DNA from: CAZHJA01 sp964532865
GTDB taxonomy: Bacteria; Patescibacteriota; Microgenomatia; UBA1406; GWC2-37-13
Assembly (NCBI GenBank): GCA_964532865.1
Contig: CAZHJA010000034.1
Span: 1-9,661, forward strand
Direction of reading: 5' to 3'
DNA length: 9,661 nucleotides
The position numbers were made by a program, and so were the translations under genes. The notes below the pieces were generated by a model. It ran no database searches and had not been told where the DNA came from. It was given only the letters and a program-made list of their open reading frames with translations. Of the stretch, positions 7,269-9,661 are shown piece after piece (within the stretch, counting starts at the first letter, position 1; each line of letters starts with the position of its first letter).

Positions 7269-7300
7269 CTAATATAGTTTAACTAACTATAATATATTAG
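7269..7300. repeat. Bulged inverted repeat with embedded -10 box
   Basis: CTAATATAGTT (7269-7279) pairs with AACTATAATATATTAG (7285-7300) around a short AT loop. The right arm carries a 5-nt insertion relative to the left. TATAAT (7288-7293) lies in the right arm. There is no T-run after it, so it is not a standard terminator. The left arm plus flank also matches, inverted, a sequence at 6331-6345. Confidence 0.4.
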
Positions 7301-7363
7301 TGGCTATCCAAGGGTTTTTAACGCTAGGATATTCATTTATATTTATATGATAAATGATGCTAG

Positions 7364-7549
7364 ATTAAATATATAGAAAACTATTTTCAATATCTTGAAA
7401 AGATTCCGAAATATAAATTAGCATCTAAAGCCGTAAAAATTCGTGAGTCAAAAGCTCCCAGAATGGAACACTCTACAAGTCTGTATATAAAGTTTATCAG
7501 ACTTTTAAGCAATTACAGATTGAGTTTTAATATTTGTGGACTTCGTTAA
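7364..7549 (+). pseudogene. Possible gene remnant, 61 open codons without a start
   Basis: The frame is bounded by TAG at 7361-7363 and TAA at 7547-7549 and contains no start codon before an internal Met. The translation looks protein-like and basic (for example KLASKAVKIRESKAPRMEH), with a hydrophobic helix-like part (SLYIKFIRLLSNYRL). I recognise no family. It may be the tail of a degraded gene whose upstream part is broken by stops, or chance. Confidence is low. Confidence 0.25.
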
Positions 7550-7569
7550 TCATTTGATTTTATTCACTT

Positions 7570-7968
7570 TTATATCTTCAAGTTTTTTCTAAAACTAGAA
7601 TGTTTTTCTATAATACTAGAAATATGTTGAACTTTAATTTTCTTGCTCTCAATCTTTAAAATAAATCTAATTAGTTCTTTCTTTTTAATATTTAATTTAT
7701 ATCTGTTTATATATAAAAAGCGCATACAGGATACATATGCTGTTCGTTTATTTCCATCTTGAAAGGCATGATTAAGTATAAGTGAGTTAAGTAATACAGC
7801 TGCCTTCTCAAAAATTGATTTATATAAATCTTTACCTGCAAATGTTGCCCTTGGTCTTTCAATGGCAGAATGTAAAAGAGTAAAATCAAGAATACCTTTT
7901 CTTCCACCTATAGTTTTTATCACGTCATGATGAATTGCAAGTACTTCGTCAATAGAAAGATATTTCAT
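7570..7968 (-). CDS. doc: Doc-type Fic-domain toxin (death-on-curing family)
   Basis: The product has 132 residues, close to P1 Doc (126). The N-terminal KYLSIDEVLAIHHDVI (2-17) is typical of the family. RPRATFAGKDLY (38-49) and the Fic-type active loop HAFQDGNKR (67-75) follow. Canonical Fic enzymes that AMPylate have HPFxxGNGR. Doc-type proteins have a lysine (NKR) before the last Arg, and P1 Doc phosphorylates EF-Tu. H67, D71, N73 and R75 are present, so the enzyme looks intact. The ATG at 7968 lies 1 nt after the antitoxin stop. A TTG 15 nt further upstream would add five residues absent from the family and overlap the antitoxin, so it is rejected. It is co-transcribed with the AbrB-type gene upstream. 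Activity as an EF-Tu kinase is by family analogy. Confidence 0.88.
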   Translation of the reverse strand: MKYLSIDEVLAIHHDVIKTIGGRKGILDFTLLHSAIERPRATFAGKDLYKSIFEKAAVLLNSLILNHAFQDGNKRTAYVSCMRFLYINRYKLNIKKKELIRFILKIESKKIKVQHISSIIEKHSSFRKNLKI

Positions 7969-7969
7969 A

Positions 7970-8215
7970 CTAAAGATGTGCAAGTTTTTTTAAAACATCT
8001 TGGTTTTCTGATATACAATCATTTAACCAGCTTTTAAATTCCGGTGTGATTTTGGTTTGTACAGAGGAACCCGCTGGCTTGATAAGAACGACTCTTAAGT
8101 CCTTATCACTTTCTACTTCAACTTTATCACCAATATTTAGTTTTGCCTGTGTAAGAAATTCTTTAGGAATTGTAACTGCCGCTGAATTTCCTACTCTTAC
8201 AATTTTTTGTGTCAT
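7970..8215 (-). CDS. AbrB/MazE-type swapped-hairpin antitoxin
   Basis: This 81-residue DNA-binding antitoxin has the swapped-hairpin AbrB core in residues 1-47. RVGNSAAVTIPKEFL (7-21) is the signature loop-strand, and the second strand pair covers KLNIGDKVEVE. The C-terminal tail (50-81) contains TPEFKSWLNDCISENQDVLKKLA and probably wraps the toxin. Such proteins repress their own operon by binding palindromes and neutralise the partner. It lies directly upstream of doc with 1 nt between genes and ends in TAG. P1 Doc is paired with Phd, so here an AbrB-type antitoxin replaces Phd, a combination known in other bacteria. The ATG at 8215 has no clear Shine-Dalgarno. Confidence 0.9.
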   Translation of the reverse strand: MTQKIVRVGNSAAVTIPKEFLTQAKLNIGDKVEVESDKDLRVVLIKPAGSSVQTKITPEFKSWLNDCISENQDVLKKLAHL

Positions 8216-8245
8216 ATTAAATCTAAAATAAGCAATATACGAACA

Positions 8246-8273
8246 TGTTATAACAACATTATTTATTTGTCAA
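8246..8273 (-). promoter_or_regulatory. Promoter and palindromic operator of the abrB-doc operon
   Basis: On the minus strand a consensus -35 TTGACA (8273-8268) is followed after 15 bp by an extended -10, TGT-TATAAC (the hexamer at 8252-8247). A perfect 10-bp palindrome, TGTTATAACA (8246-8255), covers the -10 box and is a natural operator for the AbrB-type protein. It leaves a leader of roughly 25-30 nt, unlike the leaderless genes nearby. Confidence 0.65.
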
Positions 8274-8285
8274 GAAAATCAAGCA

Positions 8286-8315
8286 TTGACAATAAATAGT
8301 TTTAAAATTTATAAT
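8286..8315 (+). promoter_or_regulatory. Consensus sigma70 promoter of the DUF3800 gene, leaderless
   Basis: A perfect TTGACA (8286-8291), 18 bp and a perfect TATAAT (8310-8315) precede the ATG at 8322 by 6 nt, so the transcript should begin at the start codon. The -35 box lies 12 bp from the -35 of the divergent abrB-doc promoter. The two promoters could therefore interfere or share regulation. Confidence 0.82.
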
Positions 8316-8321
8316 ACAAGT

Positions 8322-9011
8322 ATGCAAAATATAACATTATATTTAGACGAATCAGGTAAATATAGTTTAAAATCTAATGAACAAGAACCTTTTATTCTTA
8401 CAGGTGTAATTATTGAAAAAAAAGATGTTAATGCTATTGAAGGATTTTTTAAATATATAAAATTAAAATACGAAATACCAACGACTTCACCATTTCATAG
8501 CTTTGATATATATGAAAGTTTTACCAAAAAGCATTCGGATACAGATTTAAAGAACTTATCTTGTAATTTAGCAGATTTTATAAGTTTAATCCCCATAAAA
8601 ATTAAAATTCTTCAAATAAATAAAAAAGTTTTTAAGAAAGCCTTAGGCATAAAATCCAATAAAGATTTTCAAGGCTCATGGAGAAGGAATAAAATGGTGG
8701 ATTTTCCCTATAAAATTATGTTTACTTACTTTTTAGGTTGGTTTACAAAGTATATTAAAGATGATTATATCGGCAGTATAACAATAGATTCAAGAAGAGG
8801 AGCTGATAAAAATCTTATTGATGCATTGGACCAATCAATTGATCCCACAAGTGATTATGAAGAGAAAGTTAAAAAAATTATAAAAAATAAGTGTACTGCT
8901 TTATGTTTTGCAAATAAATCATTTTTATCAGGAGCTTTAGAATTAACTGACTTTATTTCCTATACATCATTTTTTAAGTCAAGAAGAATGCTTTCACAAG
9001 TAAAAAAATAG
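8322..9011 (+). CDS. DUF3800 family protein, apparently cut short by an in-frame TAG
   Basis: The visible 229 residues carry the DUF3800 landmarks: LDESG near the N-terminus (D9, E10, S11, G12) and FHSFDI (H59, D62). A buried-strand aspartate follows in SITIDSRRG (D156), and GALELTDFISY (204-214) lies near the C-terminus. These spaced acidic residues suggest a metal-dependent RNase H-like nuclease fold. That is a suggestion only, because the family has no settled function and is common in mobile or defence contexts. The ATG at 8322 follows a leaderless promoter; a TTG at 8286 belongs to the -35 box. TAG at 9009-9011 follows seven A's, and the same frame continues for 43 sensible codons. The gene may carry a nonsense mutation, be read through, or contain a sequence error. 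Confidence 0.82.
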   Translation: MQNITLYLDESGKYSLKSNEQEPFILTGVIIEKKDVNAIEGFFKYIKLKYEIPTTSPFHSFDIYESFTKKHSDTDLKNLSCNLADFISLIPIKIKILQINKKVFKKALGIKSNKDFQGSWRRNKMVDFPYKIMFTYFLGWFTKYIKDDYIGSITIDSRRGADKNLIDALDQSIDPTSDYEEKVKKIIKNKCTALCFANKSFLSGALELTDFISYTSFFKSRRMLSQVKK

Positions 9012-9143
9012 GGATTTATTAAAGTTTGGAATGCGATTAAGACAAAAATCGACGATTCTAAAATTACTTTAATTACTGAAAAAAATATAGTAAAGTTCTT
9101 TAAAATAAAAGATGTCGTTCACAAATTTCTCAAGGATTCTTGA
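9012..9143 (+). pseudogene. In-frame continuation of the DUF3800 reading frame after TAG
   Basis: Forty-three codons follow TAG before TGA at 9141-9143, starting GFIKVWNAIKTKIDD and ending HKFLKDS. There is no ATG, GTG or TTG in frame that would make it a separate gene. DUF3800 proteins often have a further helix after the ADFISY-like motif, and WNAI fits such a tail. I think it is the original C-terminus. The last part overlaps the hairpin at 9116-9157. Confidence 0.45.
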
Positions 9144-9179
9144 AAGATTTGTGAGCGCCACCGAATGGTGGACGGTCAC
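9069..9179 (-). CDS. Possible 36-codon leaderless small ORF antisense to the DUF3800 tail
   Basis: On the minus strand GTG (9179-9177) starts 6 nt after a perfect TATAAT (9191-9186). This is the same arrangement as the leaderless genes in this window. The frame (starting MTVHHSVALTNLSRILEKF) runs to TAA at 9071-9069. I recognise no family. The same DNA also forms strong hairpins and encodes the DUF3800 tail on the other strand. The peptide may therefore be accidental and the transcript a structured RNA. Confidence 0.3.
   Translation of the reverse strand: MTVHHSVALTNLSRILEKFVNDIFYFKELYYIFFSN
9116..9179 (-). ncRNA. Candidate small structured RNA with two mutually exclusive hairpins
   Basis: The RNA expected from the minus-strand promoter could fold in two ways. 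The first is a hairpin at 9179-9151 (CCACC-AUUC-GGUGG core, extended by CG/CG and GUGA/UCAC pairs). The second is a 19-bp imperfect hairpin at 9157-9116 (AAUC loop, two G-U pairs, one mismatch), followed by a U-rich stretch (9112-9102) like an intrinsic terminator. Bases 9151-9157 are used by both. I match it to no known family. Expression is inference from the promoter. Confidence 0.35.
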
Positions 9180-9185
9180 TAATTC

Positions 9186-9216
9186 ATTATACTACAATAA
9201 AAGAGCAAGTTGTCAA
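9186..9216 (-). promoter_or_regulatory. Minus-strand promoter with perfect -35 and -10 boxes
   Basis: TTGACA (9216-9211) and TATAAT (9191-9186) are both perfect, separated by 19 bp, which is long but tolerated. Transcription would start near 9179 and run antisense into the end of the DUF3800 frame. No recognised gene lies downstream on that strand, so its product is the candidate RNA or small ORF. Confidence 0.55.
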
Positions 9217-9217
9217 G

Positions 9218-9245
9218 TAGATAAAAATCTTTAATTTTTTATCTA
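9218..9245. repeat. Perfect 10-bp inverted repeat with A and T tracts
   Basis: TAGATAAAAA (9218-9227) and TTTTTATCTA (9236-9245) are exact inverted copies around 8 nt. It lies 43 nt upstream of the CoA-binding gene. It could be an operator for that gene or a weak bidirectional terminator, but the stem lacks G-C pairs. Confidence 0.4.
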
Positions 9246-9274
9246 ACATTGTTTAATTTCCAAGTTTCATTTAT

Positions 9275-9280
9275 TATAAA
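9275..9280 (+). promoter_or_regulatory. -10 box of the CoA-binding protein gene, probably leaderless
   Basis: TATAAA (9275-9280) ends 7 nt before the ATG at 9288, and no Shine-Dalgarno is present. The best -35-like match is weak (TTGTTT, 9249-9254, 20-bp spacer), so an activator could be needed. The surrounding TA-rich run makes the exact box uncertain. Confidence 0.45.
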
Positions 9281-9287
9281 TATATAT

Positions 9288-9661
9288 ATGAGGTTTGATA
9301 AATTATTCTCTCCAGAATCAATTGTAATAATTGGAGTTTCCAGAAATCCCAGTAAAGTAGGACATTTAGTTTTGAAAAATTTAATTGACCAGGGTTATAA
9401 TGGTAAAGTATTTGGGGTTAATAATAAATTTGAAGGAAAGATATTGGGAAAACAAGTATTTAACTCTCTTTCAAAAATACAAACAGGAATTGATTTAATA
9501 GTTCTTGCTGTTCCTGCAGATGTAACTGTTTCATATCTTGATGAAATTAATGCGCGAGGTATTAAAAATATTGTTATATATTCTGCAGGATTTAAAGAAA
9601 CAGGAACTCTTGGATTAAAAAGAGAAAAGACATTAATTAAAAAAGCAAAAGAATATGAAAT
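9288..9661 (+). CDS. CoA-binding domain protein, acetate-CoA ligase (ADP-forming) type, 3' truncated
   Basis: The first 124 codons of a gene run off the window end. The N-terminal CoA-binding Rossmann domain is clear: SIVIIGVSRNPSKVGHLVLK (10-29) and NLIDQGYNGKVFGVNNK, then IDLIVLAVPADV and IKNIVIYSAGFKETG (about 94-108). This order is typical of the alpha part of ADP-forming acetyl-CoA synthetase. That enzyme interconverts acyl-CoA, ADP and phosphate with free acid, CoA and ATP, and it supplies ATP during fermentation. The same domain opens Pat-type protein acetyltransferases and succinyl-CoA ligase-like proteins. The missing C-terminus is needed to tell a fused alpha-beta synthetase from a shorter protein. 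The start is the first ATG after the -10 box. Confidence 0.85.
   Translation, partial: MRFDKLFSPESIVIIGVSRNPSKVGHLVLKNLIDQGYNGKVFGVNNKFEGKILGKQVFNSLSKIQTGIDLIVLAVPADVTVSYLDEINARGIKNIVIYSAGFKETGTLGLKREKTLIKKAKEYE

Larger units (their letters stand above)
7209..7569. other. Intergenic region of about 360 nt without an intact gene
   Basis: It separates the RelE operon from the convergent Doc operon. I find no tRNA, no clear terminator and no intact gene. It holds a bulged inverted repeat (7269-7300) containing TATAAT. It also holds a GTG at 7300 placed 6 nt after that box, encoding only 16 codons, and a start-less open frame at 7364-7549. The composition from about 7380 to 7510 is less extreme than the surroundings, which would fit a decayed gene. 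Confidence 0.5.

Noticed and set aside
7707..7907. Second minus-strand frame inside doc
   Set aside because: It lies wholly within the conserved Fic gene in another phase.
7969..7983. TTG start extending Doc by five residues
   Set aside because: It overlaps the antitoxin gene. The ATG at 7968 directly after the antitoxin stop matches the usual family N-terminus.
8046..8231. Plus-strand frame over the AbrB-type gene
   Set aside because: It is antisense to a well-supported antitoxin and shows no motifs.
8286..8321. TTG start extending DUF3800 by twelve residues
   Set aside because: The TTG is the first half of the perfect -35 box, and the ATG at 8322 fits the leaderless promoter.
9116..9157. 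Intrinsic terminator of DUF3800 on the plus strand
   Set aside because: No U-run follows the hairpin on the plus strand. The U-rich stretch is on the minus-strand side.
9158..9179. T-box antiterminator, because of the GGTGGAC run
   Set aside because: The T-box consensus needs GGTGG followed by N-ACC and a specifier stem. Here the bases after GGTGG differ, and no aminoacyl-tRNA or amino acid gene follows.
1..9661. Alternative genetic code with UGA as glycine
   Set aside because: The long conserved genes (ATPase, transketolase) are full length in the standard code with no internal UGA.
1..9661. tRNA, rRNA, insertion sequence or complete CRISPR array
   Set aside because: I found no cloverleaf, no rRNA stretch, no transposase motif and no repeated spacer-repeat units on either strand.

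Overview
This AT-rich window (roughly 30% G+C by eye) carries mostly TAA stops, short intergenic gaps and single-copy metabolic genes mixed with small toxin-type genes. I suspect a small-genome bacterium of the Candidate Phyla Radiation (Patescibacteria). The basis is the gene mix: a human-like single-chain transketolase, an ADP-forming acyl-CoA synthetase-type CoA-binding protein, a SERCA-type Ca2+ ATPase and several orphan toxin modules. Clear sigma70-type promoters sit immediately upstream of AUG codons. The taxonomic call is inference. UGA is not used as a sense codon in the long conserved genes, so the UGA-glycine code of Gracilibacteria/SR1 is not supported.

Left part (1-6197): the 3' part of a class I SAM methyltransferase converges on a small minus-strand membrane protein. 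A short divergent promoter region follows. Then come a 162-residue stand-alone HEPN protein resembling the toxin domain of RnlA (RNase LS) and, 18 nt later, a complete P2A-type Ca2+-transporting ATPase. The ATPase converges on a complete minus-strand transketolase.

An assembly gap of exactly 100 N (6204-6303) lies 6 nt upstream of the transketolase start, so its promoter is missing and linkage across the gap rests on scaffolding.

Right part (6304-9661) is an accessory stretch. A tight three-gene operon encodes a DUF3467-like protein, a 65-residue putative antitoxin and a RelE/ParE-type toxin. A roughly 360-nt region without an intact gene follows. Next is a minus-strand AbrB/MazE-type antitoxin plus Doc-type Fic toxin operon, divergent from a DUF3800 gene. 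The two promoters are back to back, and the DUF3800 reading frame is interrupted by an in-frame TAG. After that lies a structured region with a consensus minus-strand promoter and mutually exclusive hairpins. The window ends inside an acetate-CoA ligase (ADP-forming)/CoA-binding domain gene.

Two patterns tie the window together. Several first genes have a -10 box ending about 6-7 nt before the start codon and no Shine-Dalgarno, which implies leaderless mRNAs, while an operon-internal gene has a good Shine-Dalgarno. Four toxin- or defence-like modules also lie in under 8 kb: RnlA-like HEPN, RelE, Doc and DUF3800.
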